A stretch of 37,866 bases of DNA from a virus: positions 1-37,866 of IMG/VR virus record IMGVR_UViG_3300036985_007005; one strand, 5' to 3'. Shown here piece after piece: positions 16,778 through 23,983 of the stretch (position 1 is the first letter of the stretch; every line of letters begins with the position of its first letter). Below the pieces are notes generated by a model. That model searched no databases. It was not told the DNA's origin and was given only the letters and a program-made list of their open reading frames with translations. A program made the translations under genes and the position numbers.

Positions 16778-18979
16778 TTATCTTGTGACTGATTGTGCGT
16801 AAAAGACCATTGCGTTCAACTCAAAAGGAGAAAACGCAATCGACTCAGTAACCATCTGTGAACCGTTAAGAAACAACCGCAACTGAATAACTTCTCCAGA
16901 TGCTTGTGGATAAAACCTCTTCCAATAACGATCCTGTGTTACCTCATAGGGAACTTGATAAGTGTACGGATTAATTGGATCCGCTGGAACCTTAAGCGTT
17001 CTATATGGATGCGTTTCAACTATATTCGAACCAAGGAGCGCATGACTCGCATATCCATCAGTCGTTAATGACCTATTTGATGAAGACGTAGATACATCAA
17101 CAGCTATTTGACCATTAGCAGTTCTATCAACATAAAACTCAACTGTTGGAACGTAGACATTCAGTCCTTGTTTCATATAGAAATCATAGTGCTTCGTCTT
17201 AATATCTATTCTGCTCACGCGAGCAATTGTAGTTCCACCATTATAAGCGACAGAAAAGTATGGATCATCAGTGACTATATTGAATGTCGCTGTCGTCAAA
17301 ACCTTATCGACAGGGAATATTCCAATCAGCGTTCCTACCATGGTCTCAATGGCAATATATTCACCATTAATAAGATTATGGTCAACTGCTGTTATGGTCA
17401 CAACACTTGCAAGCGTACTTATATTTGACACCTGCAATGAAGGAGAATTTCTACCAATATCTGGCTCAACAAGCATAGTAAAGCCTTGCTGATTGCCAGC
17501 TATAACGTTTCTATAAAGATCTTGATGGACACCAGCGTTCCATGGTTCTGAATTCTGTTGCCATGGCATAGTGAGTTGAGACCATGTGATACCAGTTTGG
17601 TTCTGGAAATACCCAAAACAGGTAATTGAATCATCATTCAATGACCATGACCCTGTTTTATAGTTGTAACAGAGGACTTTATTGGGATACTTGACCCCAT
17701 TCTCAGCTACTGGTATAGACCAATAGACCATTTCAGTATAAAAATCACGAATTCCATAAACTCGCTCTACACCATGCTCAGCATTAGCTATCTGAAACAC
17801 AAACTGAGGGATTTTCTCATCGATCCGCTCAACGCCTGCGCCATTGCAGGAATGGATTCCAACGTTTCCTGCACCTAAAACTGAACGATCAAAAAGTACG
17901 GTAGAGAAGGTAGATTCAACGCCAAGCTCAGCATTTAATTGCTGAAGCCTAAATGGATCAGCTCTATTTCCAGTAAATACAAGCTCATACGTAGAGCTTT
18001 CGAAAAATACTATAAGTCGATCGCGTATTAATGCTACCGAGACAATAGCCTCTTTTGTTGTAGCATCCATAAATCCGCCACCAGGGCCAGTAACAGTATC
18101 ATCAAATGAAGTATTCGATGTTGCGTTACCTTCTTGTGACCAACGGATACGATTTGTATATTCAAAATCACCAGCAGGAGCAACAGTATGTGTCTCAGTA
18201 ACACTCATCAACAAAAGTCTATTGTGGAATGGAATACAAATACGCGCAGACTTTATTATCTCTGCTCCGTTGTATGCCCAGTCTGGAGTCACCCACGCAA
18301 CAGCAACAGGATCCCAATATCTAACCTTGTCTTTGTTGTTAGTCACAAACAAAACACTTTTATCTGCAGCAGCGCCACGATAACTAGCGCCCCAGAAGAA
18401 GTTATAATCAGCCCCAGTCCAGGTATCGGTGCCCGATCTTATCCAACCAGTTGCCGTTAACTGATACGAAAACTGAGTATCAAAAGCGAACAGAGACTCG
18501 TCATTGAGATTTTCTACCTGATAGGTAATCAATCCCATAACAGGCTCTGCAGGATAAAAGTAAATATCAGTCGTTGCATCTGCTCCCGTAAACACCGCTT
18601 GACCGTTCGTAGTATCATACGTACAAGCTGGTGCGCCAACAGATCTCAACATCGTCTGAGCAACGCCGAGAGTAATAACCGTAAATATCTCTGCGCCGAT
18701 CGAAAACATCTGGCCGACTTTCCACTTGAGTCCAGGAGCAGTTATTGTCCTGGCGCCAGCGCCATCGGTTTTTGCTATGATCATGCGCAAGCGCGATGCA
18801 AGTTGAGGATTAGATGTTCCTGAAATTAAATAACTTGAACCAAAACGCTTCTTAACACGTCCTCTATATATATAGGCGTTATTAAGTTGCGAAAATGCAT
18901 CATCAGGAATCAGAAATGGCTTAACATCAGTCTCGAGACCAGTAGACATAGGAGCTATAAGAAATTTATCCAAAGCCAT
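16778..18979 (-). CDS. Large tail/connector protein (P22 gp10-like tail hub or stabilisation type)
   Basis: I start at ATG 18979 (MALDKFLIAPMSTGLETDVKPF), with AGGAGG 5 bases upstream; the protein is about 733 residues. The N-terminal pattern GLETDVKPFLIPDDAFSQLNNAYIYRGRVKKRFG is typical of a conserved large tail protein near the connector genes of podovirus-like phages, and several FESSTYELVFTG and CYNYKTGSWSLND blocks recall beta-propeller repeats. It probably forms part of the tail tube or hub. The P22 gp10 comparison is by size, position and style, not by a checked alignment. Confidence 0.6.
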   Translation of the reverse strand: MALDKFLIAPMSTGLETDVKPFLIPDDAFSQLNNAYIYRGRVKKRFGSSYLISGTSNPQLASRLRMIIAKTDGAGARTITAPGLKWKVGQMFSIGAEIFTVITLGVAQTMLRSVGAPACTYDTTNGQAVFTGADATTDIYFYPAEPVMGLITYQVENLNDESLFAFDTQFSYQLTATGWIRSGTDTWTGADYNFFWGASYRGAAADKSVLFVTNNKDKVRYWDPVAVAWVTPDWAYNGAEIIKSARICIPFHNRLLLMSVTETHTVAPAGDFEYTNRIRWSQEGNATSNTSFDDTVTGPGGGFMDATTKEAIVSVALIRDRLIVFFESSTYELVFTGNRADPFRLQQLNAELGVESTFSTVLFDRSVLGAGNVGIHSCNGAGVERIDEKIPQFVFQIANAEHGVERVYGIRDFYTEMVYWSIPVAENGVKYPNKVLCYNYKTGSWSLNDDSITCFGYFQNQTGITWSQLTMPWQQNSEPWNAGVHQDLYRNVIAGNQQGFTMLVEPDIGRNSPSLQVSNISTLASVVTITAVDHNLINGEYIAIETMVGTLIGIFPVDKVLTTATFNIVTDDPYFSVAYNGGTTIARVSRIDIKTKHYDFYMKQGLNVYVPTVEFYVDRTANGQIAVDVSTSSSNRSLTTDGYASHALLGSNIVETHPYRTLKVPADPINPYTYQVPYEVTQDRYWKRFYPQASGEVIQLRLFLNGSQMVTESIAFSPFELNAMVFYAQSVTR

Positions 18980-18987
18980 GACGCCTC

Positions 18988-19599
18988 CTAATAACCTATA
19001 GCAAAGATCGAACATTCAGCTTGAGCAGCGGTCATGGTTGTTCTTTCTGACACATAAAGACGCAAAGTTAATGGATCAGTAAGCTCCCCTATAACCTGAA
19101 CGAATCTGTTTGTCGGAACATTAAAATGTGGATTAATCACATATGGGCATGCCTGAACATGGAATATAGTGGTGAAATTTGGGGTTCCACCAGGCATTAC
19201 AGTTGCCCATGTTAAAGTACAATCACCAGATCCAAGAACCTGGCACCATTTCATTAACATTCCATTCTGTAAACGAAGCCAACCATTAACACCACCAACA
19301 CCAGTAGGAGCGCCAAATGACTTTGGTGTTCCAGCGCCGATTTGATAGTAAAGATCTTTAACAGCGTTGTAGGTCCCATAAAATATCGATGCTTCAGTAG
19401 CACCAATAACAGGAACTGGAGGAACCGTCCCTGTTTGGTCTGTCAGCGTTATAAATTTATGCTTGCCCTGATTGGCTGAATTAAATGGTTCGTGATTGAC
19501 AGCAACCAGTGAATCAATAGCTATAAAATTGTTTAAGAGCGCTAACTGAGAATCGTTAATACGATCAGTCGCTTGCGGAATTTGATTCGAATATGCCAT
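18988..19599 (-). CDS. Tail-associated beta-rich protein
   Basis: A 203-residue protein starting MAYSNQIPQATDRINDSQLAL, with VNHEPFNSANQGKHKFITL near residue 50 and a C-terminal domain (GWLRLQNGMLMKWCQVLGSG) that resembles small fibre-head or collar proteins. The NHEPF-x-S-x-x-QG-x-H block is typical for phage tail proteins that lie between connector and hub genes. It precedes the large hub gene by 8 bases. Probably a tail appendage protein; no catalytic residues seen. Confidence 0.65.
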   Translation of the reverse strand: MAYSNQIPQATDRINDSQLALLNNFIAIDSLVAVNHEPFNSANQGKHKFITLTDQTGTVPPVPVIGATEASIFYGTYNAVKDLYYQIGAGTPKSFGAPTGVGGVNGWLRLQNGMLMKWCQVLGSGDCTLTWATVMPGGTPNFTTIFHVQACPYVINPHFNVPTNRFVQVIGELTDPLTLRLYVSERTTMTAAQAECSIFAIGY

Positions 19600-19608
19600 A
19601 GCCTCTCC

Positions 19609-20583
19609 TTACCAGTCAGAATTTGCTTGAGAAAATATTGTCATAACACGTTCTTTTGTTTGTTGAACAATGGTTGTTCTCAAAACAAGAGCTTCCTGGG
19701 TCTTAAATTCGGGCATGATTGCTTGGACTGAGTCATTGTCGAACCGATCCTCGAAGATCTTCTTGCTTGCGCCATAAGCGATATATTGCCACCATTGATC
19801 AAGGTACGGTAATGCAGCTGGATTGTTTATAAACTCTGTAGGTCGTTTATAAACTTCCATCTCAACAGCATATGCCTTATCAGGTATAGGCCGAACTATG
19901 TATTTATAGTCAAAAGCTAATACAGCCAACGGAATAGAGGGCGTATATGGAGCTGCTGCAGCATTAATAGCTTGACCTGCTCCCGGAGCAGTACTCATCG
20001 TAAAAAAATATGTACCAGTTAAATAGTTAATAGCGCTTGGTACACCACCAGTATCACCAACTAATAACCCAATATTAGGGATTCCTGTTTGAGGGCTATC
20101 ATGTATAAGCAGAGCCTTACCAGTGGTATCAACAGCACTGAAAATAACTGATCCAGGAAGAATAGGAGTTCCAATTGTTGTTAACTGGCCTCCATAAATC
20201 ACAGTAACTCCATCGCCATAAGCAATCACATCAGTTTTAGGAGATACAGGAAACATCGCATAAAACTTCTCTCGTGACTGCGTAAGCTGTATTTGTTTAC
20301 CGTTTATATAGATTGGCTCATGCGTTGTTATATATAAGTTCTTATAGTTAAACAGAGGACTTGTAGCATCTGTTGTAGCAAAGTCATACGTATCTACATG
20401 AGGAGACGTATAAAATGTGATAGTAGTTCTTAAAGCAAATAAACGAAGATGCTCGGGGAAGTCATAGAGGACAAACGTATTTATATACTCGTCAATCTCA
20501 GTCGTCGTAATTTGTGACTCTGATGGGCTACGAGTGAGCCGTCGAACCTTAGTTCTTATTGCGTCAAGCGTCGAATTTGCCAT
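19609..20583 (-). CDS. Head-tail connector/adaptor protein
   Basis: A 324-residue protein. The N-terminus (LDAIRTKVRRLTRSPSESQI, then EIDEYINTFVLYDFPEHL) is helical and matches the style of P22 gp4-type adaptor proteins, which dock beneath the portal; the rest is mixed alpha/beta with the late block YKYIVRPIPDKAYAVEMEVY. It lies between the 131-residue gene and the tail proteins, the right place for an adaptor. Family assignment is from motif style and gene order. Confidence 0.55.
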   Translation of the reverse strand: MANSTLDAIRTKVRRLTRSPSESQITTTEIDEYINTFVLYDFPEHLRLFALRTTITFYTSPHVDTYDFATTDATSPLFNYKNLYITTHEPIYINGKQIQLTQSREKFYAMFPVSPKTDVIAYGDGVTVIYGGQLTTIGTPILPGSVIFSAVDTTGKALLIHDSPQTGIPNIGLLVGDTGGVPSAINYLTGTYFFTMSTAPGAGQAINAAAAPYTPSIPLAVLAFDYKYIVRPIPDKAYAVEMEVYKRPTEFINNPAALPYLDQWWQYIAYGASKKIFEDRFDNDSVQAIMPEFKTQEALVLRTTIVQQTKERVMTIFSQANSDW

Positions 20584-20601
20584 CTAGCTTCCCCTCACTT
20601 T

Positions 20602-20997
20602 TTATTGTTGCATCTCAAATATTTCCATGACAGGACTTACGCCCATCGTGGCTACTTTGTCCGAATCACTCAAGTCTACAAACTCTAGGCTTTGAAATCC
20701 AAACCTATGTTTCTTTGTTCCGAGACCAATGGTTGGTTTACCTTCAGAGTCTTGTGTATGAACGTGGACAGGATACCAGCCGTTTGTATTTAAGTGTTTA
20801 GCAACACATAAAGGAACAGTATATATTTGGCCATCAACCATATCATATTTCTCTACTTGGTCACCTTTATACTTCTTAAACACAAAACTAAGAACGCCGC
20901 CTGGAACTTCATAGAACTTGAAGATTCCTTTAACCATCTCATGGTCTTTTGCCATCTTAGCTTGAAAATCTTTTCTATCATTCGACAATTTAGCCAT
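20602..20997 (-). CDS. Small conserved head-completion-type protein
   Basis: A 131-residue basic protein: helical start (MAKLSNDRKDFQAKMAKDHE), then beta-rich FYEVPGGVLSFVFKKYKGDQ, VPLCVAKHLNTNGWYPVHVH and a tail with KKHRFGFQSLEF. It is located between the second capsid-region gene and the adaptor. Proteins of this size and style occur at this place in related podovirus-like genomes, but I cannot state a function. Confidence 0.6.
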   Translation of the reverse strand: MAKLSNDRKDFQAKMAKDHEMVKGIFKFYEVPGGVLSFVFKKYKGDQVEKYDMVDGQIYTVPLCVAKHLNTNGWYPVHVHTQDSEGKPTIGLGTKKHRFGFQSLEFVDLSDSDKVATMGVSPVMEIFEMQQ

Positions 20998-21018
20998 TTA
21001 AAAATCCTTTTTAGTTAA

Positions 21019-21044
21019 AAGGAGGGGGAGTTGCTCCCCTCCTT
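21019..21044. terminator. Terminator after the 21063-22019 gene
   Basis: Read on the - strand, AAGGAGGGGAG, loop CAA, CTCCCCCTCCTT, then TTAAC: a G/C-rich stem of about 11 bp with one extra C, 18 bases past the stop codon. The downstream gene still has its own good ribosome site, so it may attenuate rather than stop. Confidence 0.6.
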
Positions 21045-21062
21045 AAGCAATCGAATCAAAAC

Positions 21063-22019
21063 TTACAGATTAAACGACTTTCCAGCCATCCAATATATAA
21101 GGTTAGTGTCAACACCAGCAGGAGAATCAACGCCATAAGCGAGTTTCATGCCAATATAACCAAGATTGCGTGTAGCATCATCAAGGCTATTTTGATACGT
21201 AGCTGTTGCGGCTTCTCCAATAGGAACAATAATCGCATGCGAATATGTTCCACCAAGTGCAGTCAATGGCCATGCAAATGCTGTGAACGCAGAAGCATCA
21301 ATATCAGTTGTGATAGTTGATGCTGTTACAGAAACAGCTGTTGCGATAAGACTATTGATTTGTGTCATTCCATAAGCACTAGGAACGATCACTCTGAACT
21401 TTTGGCCAGCAGTAATACCATGCGACACTGTAGTCGTAATAACAGCTGGGTTAGCAGCAGTTATTTTCGAGATAAAGCGACGGCGAGGATAGTACTGTGG
21501 TTGGTATTTAACTAAATACAAAGATCCTGTTGTACCAGCAACAATTTGTGGAGCATAAGCAAGCGGGAAGCTTGTATTAGCCACAACTGCTCCGATTTCA
21601 AAATCAACACCGTTCAATTGAGTCGCACCAGCAACGTTAATCAAACGAACAATATCACCTGTTGATAAACCAGCTGTTGATGTCAAAGACACAACTGGAG
21701 TAGCAGCATTAGATACTGCGGTAATTGTTGTATTAAGTGTTCCAAGCGCACTTGCCGATGTATCTACAAGTGTAAATCCGCCTGAAGCCAATGTAATAGG
21801 AGACATTGACTCATCAGCAGCCAATTTCTTGTACTCAATACCTGTGTCAACAGCCATTCCACGCATCCATAAGAATTCTACGCCTGTGCCAGCACCGCCA
21901 GCTGCAGTTGTAGTCCAGTTATAGGTGCGGAACCAGTCAACATCTGAACGAAGTTGAACTGTTTGAGCAGTTGTACCAGAAGTAGTGAAAGAACCTTGTT
22001 GAATGATTGTGTTGTCCAT
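21063..22019 (-). CDS. Head decoration or minor capsid-type protein
   Basis: A 318-residue, Thr/Ala-rich, beta-dominated protein directly downstream of the major capsid gene (10 bases). It has repeats of Ig-like character (SNAATPVVSLTSTAGLSTGDIV and the later NPAVITTTVSHGITAGQKFRV, both of the VTxxxHGLxxGDxVxV type seen in phage structural proteins). The end (YIGMKLAYGVDSPAGVDTNL) is compact. Position and composition suit an abundant head decoration or second capsid protein; no sequence proof. Confidence 0.6.
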   Translation of the reverse strand: MDNTIIQQGSFTTSGTTAQTVQLRSDVDWFRTYNWTTTAAGGAGTGVEFLWMRGMAVDTGIEYKKLAADESMSPITLASGGFTLVDTSASALGTLNTTITAVSNAATPVVSLTSTAGLSTGDIVRLINVAGATQLNGVDFEIGAVVANTSFPLAYAPQIVAGTTGSLYLVKYQPQYYPRRRFISKITAANPAVITTTVSHGITAGQKFRVIVPSAYGMTQINSLIATAVSVTASTITTDIDASAFTAFAWPLTALGGTYSHAIIVPIGEAATATYQNSLDDATRNLGYIGMKLAYGVDSPAGVDTNLIYWMAGKSFNL

Positions 22020-22029
22020 TGTTTTTCCT

Positions 22030-22690
22030 TTACGCTTTTGTGCAACGTAAGTTCAATACCCATGCATCATTCAAGATACGTGGACATTCTGCGAACTTGT
22101 AACCAACAGACGCATTCAATGCAAGGGGTCCGTCATATATTGGTGGACGATAGATAAATCTTGCGGAATACCTATCTTGCTCAATCACAGCATAAGCTTC
22201 CATACCTACACAGAAAATGTTGTAGATATCAGCATGATTGATGCCAGATGATGTAGGAGTTGTACTGCCGATTGAAGAAACCAGGAAACGTAAGTTCCCA
22301 ATCGAGCCCCACTCTGATCTGAGCGCATTAATTGGAGCAGGATATTGTGCCTTGGAGATAAATCCTTGGACAGAATCAAGATCGCCAATCAATTTTGAGT
22401 TTGCTAATGCAAAATAAGCATCGCGAACAGGAGCAGATCCGAACTTGTTCTCACCTTCAATGTAGTCAGCAATCATGGCTGCGTTGGCGTTAACCAAAGT
22501 AGCAACTGCTGTATCAACATCTGAACGTGTCAGTTCAGTTGGGCTATCGCCATTTACTCCGCCTGTGCAATCGATAAACGATGCAGTTGAGGCAAGCATA
22601 TCGCGGGTAAGCTCATCTTCTGTTTGACGAAGAGATACGCCGAGCCGGGCCGCTGCCTCGTTCAAGACAGGGTCTTGACTTGTCAATGCG
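22030..22690 (-). CDS. Major capsid protein, exon 3 (C-terminal 220 residues)
   Basis: This exon begins after the group I intron and, joined to the 26-nt micro-exon and exon 1, gives a 316-residue protein of the N4-gp56 coat family. Recognisable blocks are LTSQDPVLNEAAARLGVSLR, FIDCTGGVNGDSPTELTRSD, EGENKFGSAPVRDAYFALAN, a Y-x-x-F-x-x-GMEAYAVIEQD stretch and VGYKFAECPRILNDAWVLNL at the end. Without splicing the frame could only start at TTG 22686, which has no good ribosome site, so splicing looks required. It forms the icosahedral shell. Confidence 0.85.
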
Positions 22691-23421
22691 CATTATCTGT
22701 TACTTATTTATGACCAAATAATTTCTATTTGGCGGTAGGTCTTGTTATTCCCTACTCTCTTAGTCTCCTAAAAGATCGGACTGTCGCTTCACCTTGTGGT
22801 GTCCACTCGCCTCAGTCTCTCACGCTAGACATTAATACCTTTCTACGGTACGCTAATTACTATAAACAAAAGGGAAAACATGTTCGATCACGATAAAATT
22901 GTATATTTAGCTGGCATCATCGATGGAGAAGGATCCATCCAAATAGAACTACAGGGAAAAAATCAAAAATGCCGGAAAATAGATTATTTCTCAGTAAGAC
23001 TACTTGTTATAAATACCGATAAACCATTAATAGATTGGATCTGCAATAACTTTGGAGGAAGAATAACTGCGAGAAAGTTAATTGAGAACCGCAGACAATG
23101 TTATAAATGGAACATCTCTTCTTTTAAGGCAGCTGAAATATTAAAAGAGTGCTTACCTTTTATGATAGTTAAAAAACGCCATGCTGAAGTGATTATTGAA
23201 TTCATGGAATCAAAACCTAAAGATATTCATCGAGTATCGCCAGAAGTTCAAGAACATAGAAAACATCTTTATTTTTTGCTTAAAAAAATCAATAAGCATC
23301 AGCTGGATTAACCCTTGCGCCTTGTTTCCCTCGACTTTACGTTAGGGGGTCCAAGTCAATCAGAGCGGATTTAAAGCAGGCCATCTGCTGACAAATCAAG
23401 AATTTCAAAGATATTTTATTA
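22691..23421 (-). ncRNA. Group I self-splicing intron in the major capsid gene
   Basis: P1: exon GAGCAGGU (23429-23422) pairs with the guide GCCUGCUU (23381-23374), eight pairs ending in the U.G at the 5' splice site. P3: CCGCUC (23368-23363) with GAGUGG (22808-22803). P4: UUGGA (23354-23350) with UCCAG (23307-23303) inside an AAUCCAG Q-like element. P7: GACUG (22817-22813) with CAGUC (22783-22779). P8: CACC/GGUG around ACAA at 22801-22790. Splicing after G22691 joins GT|C and restores the frame as EQV-ALTSQDP. The large loop between P4 and P7 (P6 region) holds an endonuclease gene on the other strand. P10 for this intron is weak. Confidence 0.8.
22880..23311 (+). CDS. LAGLIDADG homing endonuclease, antisense inside the intron
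   Basis: A 143-residue protein with one LAGLIDADG motif, YLAGIIDGEGSI, at residues 9-20, then basic beta-alpha stretches (CYKWNISSFKAAEILKECLP, MIVKKRHAEVIIEFMESKP). Single-motif enzymes of this kind act as homodimers and cut intronless alleles to spread the intron. It has its own AAGGG site 6 bases before ATG. It lies opposite to the intron and capsid transcript, and its last codons overlap the complement of the intron's P4/Q element, so each strand constrains the other. An antisense position in a phage group I intron is unusual. Confidence 0.85.
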   Translation: MFDHDKIVYLAGIIDGEGSIQIELQGKNQKCRKIDYFSVRLLVINTDKPLIDWICNNFGGRITARKLIENRRQCYKWNISSFKAAEILKECLPFMIVKKRHAEVIIEFMESKPKDIHRVSPEVQEHRKHLYFLLKKINKHQLD

Positions 23422-23447
23422 ACCTGCTCGTTGATAATTACATAGGT
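23422..23447 (-). CDS. Major capsid protein, 26-nt micro-exon
   Basis: The bases read ACC TAT GTA ATT ATC AAC GAG CAG GT, encoding TYVIINEQV with the last codon completed by the first base of exon 3. This fits the N4-gp56 coat pattern in which Y-G is followed by [TK]YV-x(4)-[EQ]Q-V and then LTSQDPVLNEA. It is bounded by a 34-nt insert on one side and the group I intron on the other. It also lies in part within a hairpin (TTGATAAT 23460-23453 with ATTATCAA 23438-23431). Confidence 0.8.
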
Positions 23448-23481
23448 CATCTATTATCAACTCTTACGGCACCTAACAAAC
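23448..23481 (-). other. 34-nt insert with group I P1/P10 pairings but no core
   Basis: The insert lies between codons for ...AYYG and TYV of the capsid gene, adds 34 bases (not a multiple of 3) and puts a TAG in frame after two codons. Exon UACGGU (23487-23482) pairs with GCCGUA (23470-23465), with U.G at the junction (P1). The adjoining UAGGU (23475-23471) pairs perfectly with the next exon, ACCUA (23447-23443) (P10). The insert ends in G like a group I intron. Candidate explanations are a deleted intron remnant, a mini-intron removed by a core elsewhere, ribosome bypassing, or a split gene restarting at ATG 23450, which has AAGAG 10 bases upstream. Confidence 0.75.
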
Positions 23482-23745
23482 ACCGTAGTAAGCAATCTTC
23501 GCGTCGATATTAATCGCGCTTAACTGTTGCGCAGGAGGTGTAACACCGGTATTTCCCAGTGGTACAGTTGCTGTTGCTAAAGGATTATAGCGACGCATAC
23601 GGAGAGTGTCTCCGCCGCTGGCCGGCATAGTCTTTTTAACAGCAGGGATCTTGTGAATCATGTTAGGCACCGGTACAGACAAAAGCTTATAAGAAAAGCT
23701 TTGCTGCACTGCTGGTGGTAACGTAGAAGTTGTTGTGATTGCCAT
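23482..23745 (-). CDS. Major capsid protein, exon 1 (N-terminal 88 residues)
   Basis: Encodes MAITTTSTLPPAVQQSFSYK to AKIAYYG, the N-terminal arm of an N4-gp56-type coat protein (blocks DTLRMRRYNPLATATVPLGN and GVTPPAQQLSAINIDAKIAY). If the 34-nt insert stays in the message, translation ends two codons later at TAG, giving a 90-residue fragment. The ribosome site is weak (AAGGGTG) and a perfect 9-bp hairpin lies directly upstream. The gene seems to have its own promoter and a structured leader. Confidence 0.85.
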
Positions 23746-23754
23746 TGAGGCACC

Positions 23755-23784
23755 CTTAAGTTAATAGTAAACCAATAACTTAAG
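23755..23784 (-). promoter_or_regulatory. Hairpin next to the capsid ribosome site
   Basis: CTTAAGTTA and TAACTTAAG form a perfect 9-bp stem with a 12-nt loop, 9 bases upstream of the ATG at 23745. Its 5' arm shares CTTAAG with the last of four leader hairpins, so the two structures exclude each other; this could tune translation of the capsid message. Confidence 0.5.
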
Positions 23785-23890
23785 CCGGACGAATGCTTGG
23801 TACAGTCCTTGGTTGGCGAGACCCAATACAGCCCTTAAGTTGACGAGACTTAGATACAGTCAAGAAGGCGCGACCCTTCGATACGGCGAG
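23780..23890 (-). repeat. Four tandem covarying hairpins in the capsid gene leader
   Basis: Four units (23863-23890, 23835-23862, 23809-23834, 23780-23808) each read, on the - strand, CTGTA or CCGTA, a 4-5 base stem arm, a TCG-containing loop and the matching arm. The stems differ in sequence but keep pairing: GAAGG/CCTTC, TAAGT/ACTTA, TTGG/CCAA and AAGC/GCTT. The flank (CTGTAT or close) and loop core (TCGYC) are conserved. If transcription starts from the -10 element at 23894, the RNA would begin with this array. Confidence 0.6.
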
Positions 23891-23893
23891 AAT

Positions 23894-23902
23894 AATATAG
23901 CA
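23894..23902 (-). promoter_or_regulatory. Extended -10 promoter for the capsid gene
   Basis: On the - strand the sequence is TGCTATATT, an extended -10 element (TGN plus TATATT). No good -35 box is seen upstream. It would start transcription about 145 bases before the capsid ATG, at the edge of the hairpin array. Confidence 0.4.
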
Positions 23903-23926
23903 TAAATATTTGGTTTGGAGATAAGA

Positions 23927-23970
23927 TTCCCTTCCCTATGGAAATCAAGTCAAAACCATAAGGAAGGGAA
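23927..23970. terminator. Long hairpin after the scaffold-like gene
   Basis: TTCCCTTCCCTATGG and CCATAAGGAAGGGAA form a 15-bp stem with one mismatch and a 14-nt loop, 14 bases past the stop of the scaffold-like gene. There is no T run on the - strand, so it may be a processing or stability element separating scaffold from capsid expression rather than a simple terminator. Confidence 0.5.
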
Positions 23971-23983
23971 AAAGAGAATTGTA

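Noticed and set aside
22030-22686. Capsid exon 3 read as a free-standing gene from TTG 22686
   Set aside because: No good ribosome site, and it would lack the conserved N-terminal part; intron splicing gives a complete 316-residue coat protein instead.
23448-23481. Complete self-splicing intron in the 34-nt insert
   Set aside because: It shows P1 and P10 but there is no room for P3-P9, so it cannot splice by itself.
23448-23481. T4 gene 60-type hop between matched codons
   Set aside because: The take-off GGT has no matching landing codon before ACC (the codon there is ATG), so it is kept only as a weak alternative.
23780-23890. CRISPR array or tRNA cluster before the capsid gene
   Set aside because: Repeat units are short, directly abutting and diverged in the stems, with no spacers and no cloverleaf; they look like tandem RNA hairpins.
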